The notes below the pieces were generated by a model. That model did no database searches. It saw nothing but the letters and a program-made list of their open reading frames with translations, and was not told where the DNA came from. 64,000 nucleotides of DNA, taken from NCBI GenBank assembly GCA_035293945.1, contig DATGLV010000011.1, forward strand, positions 526,537-590,536, read 5' to 3'. The position numbers were made by a program, and so were the translations under genes. Below are positions 40,712 through 48,729 of this stretch, in pieces. Within the stretch, counting starts at the first letter, position 1. Every line of letters begins with the position of its first letter. This DNA comes from VAZQ01 sp035293945 (GTDB lineage Bacteria > Pseudomonadota > Alphaproteobacteria > Rhizobiales > Xanthobacteraceae).

Positions 40712-43387
40712 TCAGCTCATCGAGGGGGGGGGTGCGGCGGCGTCTTCGACCACGGGACCGCATTGCTCGAGGTCGAACAGCGCCGGCACGGCGAGCTTTT
40801 CCTCCGCCGCGCGGCAGTAGTGGACCGCGTCGAGGAATGTGCCGCCGTTGAGCTCTGAGCCGGCGCCGCGGCGGCCTTTGAGGATTGCCCGATACGGCAC
40901 GGTGCCGAGGCCTGCGAACGGGTCGTAGATCAGATCGCCGGGGTTGCTGTAGCAATCAATCAAACGGTCGACGATGTCCCACTGGAGAGGACAGAGGTGT
41001 TTCTCGACCTTGCGTGCGGCCTGGTTGGAATTGAGCGTGCGCATGCGCAGCACGTCATGCCAGACGTCCGGATGCCAGCTCCCCGGCGCGATGCACATGA
41101 ACTTGGTCGGCAGGCGGTCCATCCGCTCGAGCGTCTCGCCGACCTTGACGTGCAGTTCGTAGTCGTAGATGCGCTTGAGCGAATCCTCGGTGAACACCTT
41201 GGCGAGCTGCTGCGGCCCGTAGGCGGCGAGCTCTTCCGCTGTCAGCAGGCGGTTGCCGCTCGATCGCCAATAGCCATGCGCGTCGACCTGCCAGCGCGCC
41301 CGCGTGTAGATTTCCTTGTCCTTGGTGACCGGCTCATCCGCGTAGCCGCGACTGCGATCCGACTGCGGCTTGCGGAGCAGAAGGATATATTCCGGCATGC
41401 CGCAGCCCATCTTGGTCGAATCCTTGGCGTTCTCCGACCAGCCGAGCCGATAGGTCTGCGCGTTCTCGCGCACCACATCGGTGATGACCGTCACCATCCC
41501 CATGTAGTCGAAGCCGTGCGCGCGGTAGTGCATGATGGCTTCGGCGTGAAAGGGCAGCACGGTCGGCGCGCCCTTGCCGGTGACGGCGCCGAACAGGATC
41601 CGGTCCTTGACGTGGATCGACATGCGCCGGCCAGGCTTGAGCATCCGGAAGAGCTTCGGCGTCAGAAAATCCATCTGCGCCCAGAAACCGGAGGTATCGG
41701 CCGGCGCATCGCCGTTGTGCCCAAAATCGTTGAAGGACTCCGCGTACTCGTACTGCGTTCCGAACGGGATCGACGACACGATCGCATCGACCGAGTTTTC
41801 GGCCCAACGCGAGGCCTCATCGACCGCATCGTTGTTGGCGATGACAAAGCGCTCGCCGCGCACCTCGACGCGCTTGAGGCCAATCGATCGGCGCAGAACC
41901 TCCGCAGTCGGCAGCTTGTCGAGGCCGAAGCGCTTGATGATCGCGCTCATGCGCTCGCGCAACTCGGTGTCGCGCTGCCACTTCTCGAGCAGGATCGCCC
42001 GCACTTCGCGCTCGGCTTCGGAATAAATGATATGCACATCGACCGGGTGCTGCTGGCCGAAGCGCTGGAGGCGATAGGTCGCTTGGATGAAATCGTTGAA
42101 CTTGAAGCCGACCCCGACAAAGATCGCGGTGTGGCAGTGATATTGAAAGTTCGACCCGGAGCCGGACAGGATCGGCTTGGTAGCAAAGTTCTTCACCTCG
42201 CCGCGCTCGAAGGCAACGAGGCTCTTTTCGCGCTCATCCGGATGCTCGCTGCCAGAGATCGCGACGACGTTGGGCACCGCGGCCTCGATCGCCTCGCGCT
42301 CAGCCTCGAGGTCATGCCAGAGCAGGTGATGCCGTCCGGGATCCTCCGCCATGATGGCGCACATCTTGGCGACCCGCGCCGGGATGCTCTCTCGCTTGGC
42401 GGCCGCGGCCTGGCTCACGCCGAGCGCGGCTGAGCGGAACAGCACAGTCTGACCGTCCCGTTCGACGTCGGCCTTACTGTGATCCGCCGGCACCTCGTGC
42501 CAGTGCACGCGGATCGGCGGCAGGTCATAGCCCTCATCTGAATAACCGAGATCGCTCGGCTTCTGCACGAACGCGGCCCAGGAGTGCACCCAGAGCCAGA
42601 ACTCCTCCTCTTTGTGCGGATAGAGCGTGAGATCGCCTGCCTGCTCGCTGTTGCGTTGGAACCAGCGGGTCAAGGCCTGCCCGGTATCCATGATGCCGAG
42701 GAAGCCGGCGTAGTGGATCAGCTCCTTGTAGCGATTGGGCGAAGGCGTTGCGGTGCAGACCAGCTTGAACGGAATATGCTCGAAGAGCGGCAGGAACTCC
42801 TGGAAGGTCTTGCTGCCGTAGCTGCGCAGCACACTCGCCTCATCGAGCGATGACGCCGCGAACGAGCGCAGGTTGAGCTTCCCGTCGCGCACGGGCTCAT
42901 AGTTGGTGCAATAGTGCTCGCAGCCAGCCACCATCTCGCTTTCGTGCTGGATGAAGCGGAGATCGATGCCTAGCGCCGCTGCGTCGCTCATGAAACCGTG
43001 CCGCACGCCGTACGGCATGACGATCAGGGTCGGGCCGCCGTCGCTATGGCGCGCGATCTGTCGCGTCCATTCGAGCTGCATTGAGGTCTTGTGCAGTCCG
43101 AAGGCCGCGAAGATCGCGCGGTTGCCGCCACGCAAGGCCCAGGTGACAAGGTCGCGGCAGTGCGGCTTGAGCCAGGGATGCAGCTCGCGCGGGTCGACAT
43201 CAAAGCCGGACGCCTCAGCGACCCGCATCTTGGATTCAAGGAATTCGGTATAGTCGGGCCATTCAACGGTGATTTCCTCATCCTCGAAATTGGCAGCTAA
43301 GCCATTGATGGGATTGGCCGGAGGGTTGATTTCCTCCGGAGCGGGTGCGCCAATTGGCGCAGGCTCAAGCTGCGCAAGCGCGGTCAT
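40712..43387 (-). CDS. Fusion of SNF2-like helicase and DNA methyltransferase
   Basis: 891 residues. The helicase half has a degenerate P-loop AAFGLHKT (94-101), a DEAS box (182-185), TATP (212-215) and a motif VI-like QATYRLQRFGQ (435-445). The methyltransferase half has motif IV SIPFGTQYEY (539-548) and motif I DPFAGLGTVPYRA (822-834), a permuted N4-C/N6-A order. Canonical motif IV is (D/N/S)PP(Y/F/W); here Ile replaces the first Pro. A 16-bp palindrome lies in its 5' end and encodes APIGA. Such fusions may couple translocation to methylation or anti-restriction. The 3' end has a G9 tract. Confidence 0.8.
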   Translation of the reverse strand: MTALAQLEPAPIGAPAPEEINPPANPINGLAANFEDEEITVEWPDYTEFLESKMRVAEASGFDVDPRELHPWLKPHCRDLVTWALRGGNRAIFAAFGLHKTSMQLEWTRQIARHSDGGPTLIVMPYGVRHGFMSDAAALGIDLRFIQHESEMVAGCEHYCTNYEPVRDGKLNLRSFAASSLDEASVLRSYGSKTFQEFLPLFEHIPFKLVCTATPSPNRYKELIHYAGFLGIMDTGQALTRWFQRNSEQAGDLTLYPHKEEEFWLWVHSWAAFVQKPSDLGYSDEGYDLPPIRVHWHEVPADHSKADVERDGQTVLFRSAALGVSQAAAAKRESIPARVAKMCAIMAEDPGRHHLLWHDLEAEREAIEAAVPNVVAISGSEHPDEREKSLVAFERGEVKNFATKPILSGSGSNFQYHCHTAIFVGVGFKFNDFIQATYRLQRFGQQHPVDVHIIYSEAEREVRAILLEKWQRDTELRERMSAIIKRFGLDKLPTAEVLRRSIGLKRVEVRGERFVIANNDAVDEASRWAENSVDAIVSSIPFGTQYEYAESFNDFGHNGDAPADTSGFWAQMDFLTPKLFRMLKPGRRMSIHVKDRILFGAVTGKGAPTVLPFHAEAIMHYRAHGFDYMGMVTVITDVVRENAQTYRLGWSENAKDSTKMGCGMPEYILLLRKPQSDRSRGYADEPVTKDKEIYTRARWQVDAHGYWRSSGNRLLTAEELAAYGPQQLAKVFTEDSLKRIYDYELHVKVGETLERMDRLPTKFMCIAPGSWHPDVWHDVLRMRTLNSNQAARKVEKHLCPLQWDIVDRLIDCYSNPGDLIYDPFAGLGTVPYRAILKGRRGAGSELNGGTFLDAVHYCRAAEEKLAVPALFDLEQCGPVVEDAAAPPPSMS
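43346..43361. repeat. 16-bp perfect palindrome, copy 4 of 6
   Basis: TGCGCCAATTGGCGCA followed by GGCTC, inside codons 10-14 of the helicase-methyltransferase gene (APIGA, a Pro-rich disordered leader). Confidence 0.9.
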
Positions 43388-43689
43388 TCGAGGATGCCTT
43401 TCTCCGCCGCGATCGGCCGCGGCAAAGTCACCCGCACGAGCCGGCTGCCGTTCACGCCAATCCCGGTTTTCTCGTACTCAATCAGCGATCGAGGGAGCCA
43501 TACCCACTCTTTGAATGGAGTGTCGCCGCGAAGCGAGACAGCAATCGCTTTCTTGCTCGGATTGTCGTTGTGCAAGATCAGGTCGAGGTCGACGAGATTG
43601 GAGCGCGCCTCTTGCGTCGGCGACGCCATCTCGTTGTCGCCGAACCGGCCGCGATCGGGAGCTTGGAATTTTTCGAAGGCATCCTTCAT
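43384..43689 (-). CDS. Hypothetical early protein
   Basis: 101 residues from the ATG at 43689. It contains DLDLILHNDNPSKKAIAVSL, EWVWLPRSLIEYEKTG and VRVTLPRPIAAEKGIL, a beta-rich pattern recurrent in small phage replication-region proteins. Both ends overlap neighbours by ATGA. The function is not recognised. Confidence 0.6.
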   Translation of the reverse strand: MKDAFEKFQAPDRGRFGDNEMASPTQEARSNLVDLDLILHNDNPSKKAIAVSLRGDTPFKEWVWLPRSLIEYEKTGIGVNGSRLVRVTLPRPIAAEKGILE

Positions 43690-44075
43690 TTCGCTGCACC
43701 TCCGCACAAAACCAGCTCGGTGCCGGCGAGCCTGACGCGAGGCAGCCTCTTCCAGACTTCCGGGAATGCCGTCATCGAATTGCGAAACAGGCGCTCCGGA
43801 TCGCAAGCTCCAGGCGAGAAAAATGTGCTGTTAGACCCCGGTCGATCGTCGACCGTGCGATCCCAAAACGAGATCGCCGAGTAACCCAACCCATCGAGCC
43901 GCGCGAAGCAGGCCTGGAGCTCGTTCGGGGTGTATTGCTCAGGATGCGGAGCCAGCAGCCCATCGAAATGAGCCATCTGGCGGGTGAGTTCGTAGGCCGC
44001 GTGACGCATTCCGCGCTCAAACAGGAAGTGCCCGCTTTCGCCGTGGCAACCGAAGTACAGCCAGGTCCGGCTCAT
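43686..44075 (-). CDS. Hypothetical early protein
   Basis: 129 residues from the ATG at 44075 (MSRTWLYFGCHGESGHFLFE). It is mixed alpha/beta with FDGLLAPHPEQYTPNELQAC and GYSAISFWDRTVDDRPGSNS. It lies between two methyltransferase genes and is coupled to both sides. No family is recognised. Confidence 0.6.
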   Translation of the reverse strand: MSRTWLYFGCHGESGHFLFERGMRHAAYELTRQMAHFDGLLAPHPEQYTPNELQACFARLDGLGYSAISFWDRTVDDRPGSNSTFFSPGACDPERLFRNSMTAFPEVWKRLPRVRLAGTELVLCGGAAK

Positions 44076-45805
44076 CTGCTCCCCCACGCATAAGCTTTGG
44101 CCGCATGGAGCATCGGCGCCGGCTCGCGGGCGAGCTCCGGCACGTTGGCGCGCACAAGTGCAGTCGCAAACGGCGGCGGCACCGAGTTGCCGACCATCCT
44201 GACCTGCACTGTTTTCGAGAAGCGGCGACCGTCGTGACCGCGATCGATGATGTAGTCATCGCGGAAGGAATGCGCGCGGTAGAGCTCCCGCGGCGTCAGC
44301 ATCCGCATGCCGATGTCGACGATCTGATAGAGCGCACCCCTGACCAGCACCAGACCGAAGCGGTCGCGCGTCGTCACCGTATCGATCGGCTCGCGCAGGT
44401 CGGGATCCTGGTCGGTTCCGTAATATTTCAACAAAAAGGCGCGGACCTCGGCGAGATGCCATCCCGCGGCGGTGACGGTCGGCAGCGGGGCACTAACCGG
44501 CGCGTCGCGCCGATCCGATCCCTTGAGGTTCACCAGGTGCGTGGCGCAGAGCGCCTGCGTGCAGCCTTTGGTGACGATCGTCGAGACCGGCTCGAGTGGC
44601 GAATGCCCGGGCTCCTGATAATTGTGCTGCGCCAAGAAGGCGGCAACCATCGCATGACGCGGTGCGCCGGCCATCACGGTATGCAGCGGATCGTCAGCCG
44701 GCGCCCCGCAACCATTCTCTTGGAATTTTGCCAGATGAACGGCCGCCAGGCTGCCCTGATTCGCGGTCGTGACGATCGTCGGCATCGGCTCATCAGCCGC
44801 ATGCGTGCGCGGATCCTGCCCGGGCCGTTCGCCGTAGCGCGGGACCAGAAACGGTGTCACCAGCGCATGCTCGCCGCGGTGCGCGGTCGTCACCGTACGC
44901 AGCGGCTCACTGACGGCCTGGCCGCGCTCAGGATCGGTTCCGTGCGTGATCGGTACTATGAACGGCTCAGCCGCATTGATCACATAGCGCCACACGCCCT
45001 TGGCGATGCGGGCCATCGTGGCGTCGGCGAGCGGTCGACGGACGCCGAGTGCGCGGGCCTCTTCTGGCGACAGGAAGATCGACGGGCACGGCAGCGACCA
45101 GTCGATGCAATCCGCGGCCGTGCCCCAGGGCTTCAATCCGCCGCTGATGACCGCGGGAGACTTCGGATCGTCATGGGTCGGCTCTGGCCAGACGATCGAC
45201 TTTCCATCACGCCGGCCGATCACGAAAAGGCGCTTGCGGGTCGTGCGCGCGCCGAATTTGCAGGCGCGCAGCTCGCGCCATTCGATCCGGTAGCCGTCAC
45301 GCCGGCCGGCTTCGATCCAGCGCCCGAAATCCTCGCCCTCGCGTTTCTTGCAGGGGACGAGCAGCGGCGAGCCGTGGACGTCGAGGATCGGCTTTCGGTC
45401 CGGGCCGAGCTTGCGGACCAACGGGCCCCACTTCGCGAGCTCCTCGACATTCTCGACGACGAAGACGCGCGGGCGCTTTTTCTTGATCCAGCGCATGACG
45501 ACCCAAGGCAGGTCCCGGCGATGGCGCTTGACCGGCTTGCCGCCCTTGGCTTTGCTGTGATGCGTGCAATCCGGACTGGCCCAGAGCAGTCCGATCGGCG
45601 CGTCGCCGATCACCCGCATCGGGCTGACCTGCATCAGGTTCGCGCGCAGGTGTCGCGTTTCCGGATGGTTGGCCTGGTGCATCGACAGCGCGTCTTCATC
45701 GTGGTTGATCGCGATGTCGGGCGAACGGTTGAGCGCAATGCGAATGCCTTCGCTCGCGCCGCCCCCGCCGGCGAACAGGTCGACGATGAGCTCTTCCGCG
45801 CTCAT
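44072..45805 (-). CDS. DNA (cytosine-5) methyltransferase with repeated target-recognition segments
   Basis: 577 residues from the ATG at 45805 (overlaps the upstream stop). Motif I is VDLFAGGGGASEG (8-20), the catalytic Cys lies in WASPDCTHHSKAKGG (C80), the ENV motif is VVENVEEL (116-123), motif VIII is GARTTRKRLFVIG, and motifs IX-X are near MVGNSVPPPFA. Between them lie about six repeats of 40-50 residues, each ending EPLRTVTT, EPMPTIVTT, DPLHTVMAG, EPVSTIVTKG, APLPTVTAAG or EPIDTVTTRD. These form the target region. No restriction enzyme gene is nearby, so protection of phage DNA is likely. Confidence 0.88.
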   Translation of the reverse strand: MSAEELIVDLFAGGGGASEGIRIALNRSPDIAINHDEDALSMHQANHPETRHLRANLMQVSPMRVIGDAPIGLLWASPDCTHHSKAKGGKPVKRHRRDLPWVVMRWIKKKRPRVFVVENVEELAKWGPLVRKLGPDRKPILDVHGSPLLVPCKKREGEDFGRWIEAGRRDGYRIEWRELRACKFGARTTRKRLFVIGRRDGKSIVWPEPTHDDPKSPAVISGGLKPWGTAADCIDWSLPCPSIFLSPEEARALGVRRPLADATMARIAKGVWRYVINAAEPFIVPITHGTDPERGQAVSEPLRTVTTAHRGEHALVTPFLVPRYGERPGQDPRTHAADEPMPTIVTTANQGSLAAVHLAKFQENGCGAPADDPLHTVMAGAPRHAMVAAFLAQHNYQEPGHSPLEPVSTIVTKGCTQALCATHLVNLKGSDRRDAPVSAPLPTVTAAGWHLAEVRAFLLKYYGTDQDPDLREPIDTVTTRDRFGLVLVRGALYQIVDIGMRMLTPRELYRAHSFRDDYIIDRGHDGRRFSKTVQVRMVGNSVPPPFATALVRANVPELAREPAPMLHAAKAYAWGSR

Positions 45806-46041
45806 GCGGCTCTCCGCGGCTGCAGGTCCGCAGCTTCTATCCATTGATCGACTTTGCCGGCGATCTGGCGGCGCGCTTCGTCGACCGAGCATGCGCGCGC
45901 CATCGACCCGCAAAACGGCAGGCGAAGCGACCAATAGAACTTTCCACCGACCGGATAAGGAATGATGTCAGCGACGATGATGGCGCCGAGCAGCGCAACC
46001 TCGCGCCCCTCCCCTCGAGACTCGAAGCGGACCACGCTCAT
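45802..46041 (-). CDS. Hypothetical early protein
   Basis: 79 residues with ALLGAIIVADIIPYPVGGKFYW and a helix DEARRQIAGKVDQWIEAAD. Coupled by ATGA on both sides, directly upstream of the C5 methyltransferase. The function is unknown. Confidence 0.6.
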   Translation of the reverse strand: MSVVRFESRGEGREVALLGAIIVADIIPYPVGGKFYWSLRLPFCGSMARACSVDEARRQIAGKVDQWIEAADLQPRRAA

Positions 46042-46268
46042 AGCGGCGGCCCCTTTTCGACAGCCGCGGCGCCGGCGCGATTGAAGTCATAGAGCGCGCA
46101 GCGCTGCGCCTTGGTCGAGGTTATGATCAGATGATGATCGCTTTCCTTGAGCTCGATCTGCATGCCGAAGGATCGGCAGATGCGGCCGAGCGCGACCAGC
46201 AATTCAGTCTTGCTGGCGCCTGCGTCCCCGCGCGCCTTCAACTTGAATATCTTGACGTCCTTGGCCAT
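46038..46268 (-). CDS. Hypothetical early protein
   Basis: 76 residues: MAKDVKIFKLKARGDAGASK, then LLVALGRICRSFGMQIELKE and HHLIITSTKAQRCALYDFNR. A small alpha/beta protein. The stop overlaps the next start. No family is assigned. Confidence 0.6.
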   Translation of the reverse strand: MAKDVKIFKLKARGDAGASKTELLVALGRICRSFGMQIELKESDHHLIITSTKAQRCALYDFNRAGAAAVEKGPPL

Positions 46269-46280
46269 GGCCCAATGTTC

Positions 46281-46646
46281 TCAGAGGCGCTCCGGAAATC
46301 CGTATCGCTCGGAGGTCGCGTTGAACTTGGCGATGACGGCCTCGGGCAGATCGATTCCCAGCCTGCAGGCCAACAGGTTCAAATAAAGGAATGTATCGGC
46401 GATCTCTTCGGCGATCTTTGAGATCGCCTCCTCGCGGGTCGACAATTGCAGGTCGGCATCGCTAATATTTGCGATATCGTCTTCGATCCGAAACAGCTTC
46501 TTGAGGGCATTGCAGACCTCGCCGGCTTCGCCCTGCATTGCGCAAGCCCATCGCTCAGGCGTCCAATCATTAATGCCGTTCTTATGCCAGCGATTACAAC
46601 GGGAGAGGTTCTGCTCGGTTACCTTCGCCAAGGAGAGATCGGTCAT
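46281..46646 (-). CDS. MazG-like nucleotide pyrophosphohydrolase
   Basis: 121 residues. MQGEAGEVCNALKKLFRIED gives the first ExxE helix and ISKIAEEIADTFLYLNLLAC gives the EExxD helix, the metal-binding pattern of MazG-type all-alpha NTP pyrophosphatases. Phage MazG proteins trim (d)NTPs or ppGpp-type pools. Length is typical. Coupled upstream to a 58-aa gene by ATGA. Confidence 0.85.
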   Translation of the reverse strand: MTDLSLAKVTEQNLSRCNRWHKNGINDWTPERWACAMQGEAGEVCNALKKLFRIEDDIANISDADLQLSTREEAISKIAEEIADTFLYLNLLACRLGIDLPEAVIAKFNATSERYGFPERL

Positions 46647-46819
46647 GGACGCCCCTCTTCATCTTTTGAATTTGTCGCAGCCGTGTTGCGCGCGGCCTCA
46701 GCCAGCATGGCCCGCAGCTCGGCCTTGGATGGCTCGCCGGAAAGCCGGTTCCAGATGGTCGCGCCGAGGGCCCGATCGCGCGATTGCCGCGAAATCTTCG
46801 ATATGCGATGGTCGATCAT
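46643..46819 (-). CDS. Small early protein between membrane and MazG-like genes
   Basis: 58 residues: MIDHRISKISRQSRDRALGA, then TIWNRLSGEPSKAELRAMLA. The start overlaps the upstream stop and the stop overlaps the MazG start, both as ATGA, which strongly supports it. Helical and basic; the function is unknown. Confidence 0.6.
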   Translation of the reverse strand: MIDHRISKISRQSRDRALGATIWNRLSGEPSKAELRAMLAEAARNTAATNSKDEEGRP

Positions 46820-47328
46820 GGCGCGCTCCGCTTATTGCGGGCGCGGTCGAAGCGCTCGATTTCGGCGAGGATCAGGGCCGCACCGCGGACGAGATCGCGG
46901 CGGATATTGTGCGGCTTCCACCAATCAGGAGCCCAAGGCCAGACCAGCTCCGCCGTCTTGGCGCGGACGCCGTTCCCGTAGATCGCGTAAGCCGCGCCAG
47001 CGCGGGCGAGATCGCCAGGCGCATGAGCGTCGTCGTGTTCCGCGGTCCAGCCCTCGGCATCGATCTGACGGCGCCGCTCGGCCAATACAGCGAGCGCGGC
47101 GGCCGACATCGGCACGCGAATGTGCAGGGCTTCGAAGACGCGGCGCAGGATGAATTGCCGCGCGATTGACACGAAGGTCATTACAACTGCGAACGCAACA
47201 TTCTGTGAAAACGAAACCGCGACGCCGAGCATCGGCAGCACGGTCGCCTGGGCGAGCAGAGAAATGCCGAAGCCGGCCGCGGTCGATAGGCTCGTTTCAA
47301 GCAGTGACATCGCGCGCGGCTGTTTCAT
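46816..47328 (-). CDS. Membrane-anchored phage protein with C-terminal helical domain
   Basis: 170 residues from the ATG at 47328. The N-terminal 65 residues contain two hydrophobic segments (TAAGFGISLLAQATVLPMLG and NVAFAVVMTFVSIARQFILR). The C-terminal half, AVLAERRRQIDAEGWTAEHD through RDLVRGAALILAEIERFDRA, is a common phage domain with a WPWAPDWWKP core, normally encoded as a separate soluble protein. So this looks like a fusion of two small phage proteins. The biochemical role is unknown. Confidence 0.65.
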   Translation of the reverse strand: MKQPRAMSLLETSLSTAAGFGISLLAQATVLPMLGVAVSFSQNVAFAVVMTFVSIARQFILRRVFEALHIRVPMSAAALAVLAERRRQIDAEGWTAEHDDAHAPGDLARAGAAYAIYGNGVRAKTAELVWPWAPDWWKPHNIRRDLVRGAALILAEIERFDRARNKRSAP

Positions 47329-47768
47329 GGCGCATCCCACACCAATTGATCGGGAACTTCGAAGAGGCCCTGGCGTCCGCGATACGGAATCGGCGTCGCG
47401 AACCTGCGGAAGGCGCCGCGCTGGAAGGCAAAGCGGCCGGGCGTGAAGTCTCCGCAAATGAAGTCGTCGCTCGGATCCTGCTCGCCGACCATCTGCGTGC
47501 CGGGCGGGAAAACCTGCTCGGTTGGCTTGCAGTCGATGATCTCGACAATGCCGATCAGCGCGCCGGTCGGCAGCTCAAGGCCCCAGTGCGATCCGAAGTC
47601 GCTATCGAGGATTGTCTCGAGCGCAGGATCGACATCGCGCACGAACTTCTTTGCTGCATGCACAACAAGCTTGCCGCGATGGCGCAATGGCCAATGTCGC
47701 GTTTCGTGAATCTTTGCCGGCGAGCACCAGAGGCTTGCCCACGGCTGCCAGAGCGAGAGCGCTTTCAT
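47325..47768 (-). CDS. ASCH-domain protein
   Basis: 147 residues. The start MKALSLWQPWASLWCSPAKI with HETRHWPLRHRGKLVVHAAK is the classic ASCH opening (RNA-binding, related to PUA), and GALIGIVEIIDCKPTE follows. Phages often carry ASCH proteins in early operons; the substrate is not known. ATGA overlaps at both ends. Confidence 0.85.
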   Translation of the reverse strand: MKALSLWQPWASLWCSPAKIHETRHWPLRHRGKLVVHAAKKFVRDVDPALETILDSDFGSHWGLELPTGALIGIVEIIDCKPTEQVFPPGTQMVGEQDPSDDFICGDFTPGRFAFQRGAFRRFATPIPYRGRQGLFEVPDQLVWDAP

Positions 47769-47956
47769 CGCTTGCGCTCCTTCGGTCGCAGCACTTCGGA
47801 AATGATCGCCTCAGCCGCCTCTTCCCGGGTGAGGTTCCAATCCTTGGCGCGCTGATTGAGCCGTTGCAGCGTTTTCGGTGTCAGGCGAACAAACACAGTC
47901 CCGCGCGAGACTTCCGGGCGCCGCACGACGGGGAGGATGATGACGGTTGCGCTCAT
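47765..47956 (-). CDS. Small ribbon-helix-helix-like protein
   Basis: 63 residues: GTVFVRLTPKTLQRLNQRAK, then WNLTREEAAEAIISEVL. A strand followed by two helices fits RHH transcription factors. Both ends overlap neighbours. It could regulate the early operon; no target site is known. Confidence 0.6.
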   Translation of the reverse strand: MSATVIILPVVRRPEVSRGTVFVRLTPKTLQRLNQRAKDWNLTREEAAEAIISEVLRPKERKR

Positions 47957-48729
47957 GCCGCGGGTGCCTCCGCAGCTGCGCGAGCCTCATCGTTTCGGCG
48001 CTTGATCTCGGTGCTGACCGCGAACATCACATCCTCATCGAAATCGCGGGCGAGCACCCAATGGAGGAAGCCGTCATCGACCTCGCTCCAGCGCTTGCCG
48101 CGGTGTTGGCCGAATGGCACGCGCGGCAACAGCGCCGGCTCGCTTGTCCATTGGATCAACTGCTCGAGCGGAACGGTTTCCAGCATCGCGGCGAGCAGAT
48201 GCGCGGTGACATAGGCGTCCGGTAGCGCGCGATGGGCAAGCTCCGCATATTCGCGGATGAGCCCGGGAGGCTTCAGCCAGTAGCGTAGCGCTTGATTGGA
48301 ATGAGCCGGCGCATCCGGCCAGAGGCGAAGGGCGCACTTCCAGGTGCAGACCCAGGGCGCCCCCCCCGTCATTTCATCGGAGATGAAGGCGCGCTCGAAT
48401 TTGGCCGAGTGCGCGCACCAAGCCGCGACCGGAATGGTATAGCGGTCGAGCGCGAGAGACGTGAAGATCGGCCACGCATCCGCGAAGGACGGTGCGCCGA
48501 TCAGATCCTCATCAACGATATGGTGGACGGCGCTCGCGACCGGCGGGATCACCCTACTCGGCCGACAGAGCCTGTTGCGATGGGCATGATATTCGACCGT
48601 CGACCGCCCGCTGTTACGCAGCACATCGACCGTGGCGACTTCGATCACCTCGGCGTCAGGGGGAAATCCGGTCGTTTCAAGGTCAACGACGCGGATCAGG
48701 CTCACGGTTTCGTCAATCGTATCGCTCAC
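47953..48729 (-). CDS. DnaQ-like 3'-5' exonuclease (ExoX type)
   Basis: 258 residues, GTG start at 48729 overlapping the ParB-fusion stop (GTGA). Exo I is VVDLETTGF (D16, E18), Exo II is near HIVDEDLIGAPSFADAW, and Exo III is HRALPDAYVTAHLL. The C-terminal PRVPFGQHRGKRWSEVDDGF segment matches the DUF3820-like tail of ExoX proteins. It probably trims DNA ends in replication or repair. Confidence 0.88.
   Translation of the reverse strand: MSDTIDETVSLIRVVDLETTGFPPDAEVIEVATVDVLRNSGRSTVEYHAHRNRLCRPSRVIPPVASAVHHIVDEDLIGAPSFADAWPIFTSLALDRYTIPVAAWCAHSAKFERAFISDEMTGGAPWVCTWKCALRLWPDAPAHSNQALRYWLKPPGLIREYAELAHRALPDAYVTAHLLAAMLETVPLEQLIQWTSEPALLPRVPFGQHRGKRWSEVDDGFLHWVLARDFDEDVMFAVSTEIKRRNDEARAAAEAPAA

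Noticed and set aside
40724..40732. G9 tract near the end of the helicase-methyltransferase gene as a phase-variation switch
   Set aside because: It lies within the last few codons (PPP near the C-terminus), so slippage would change only the end of the protein.
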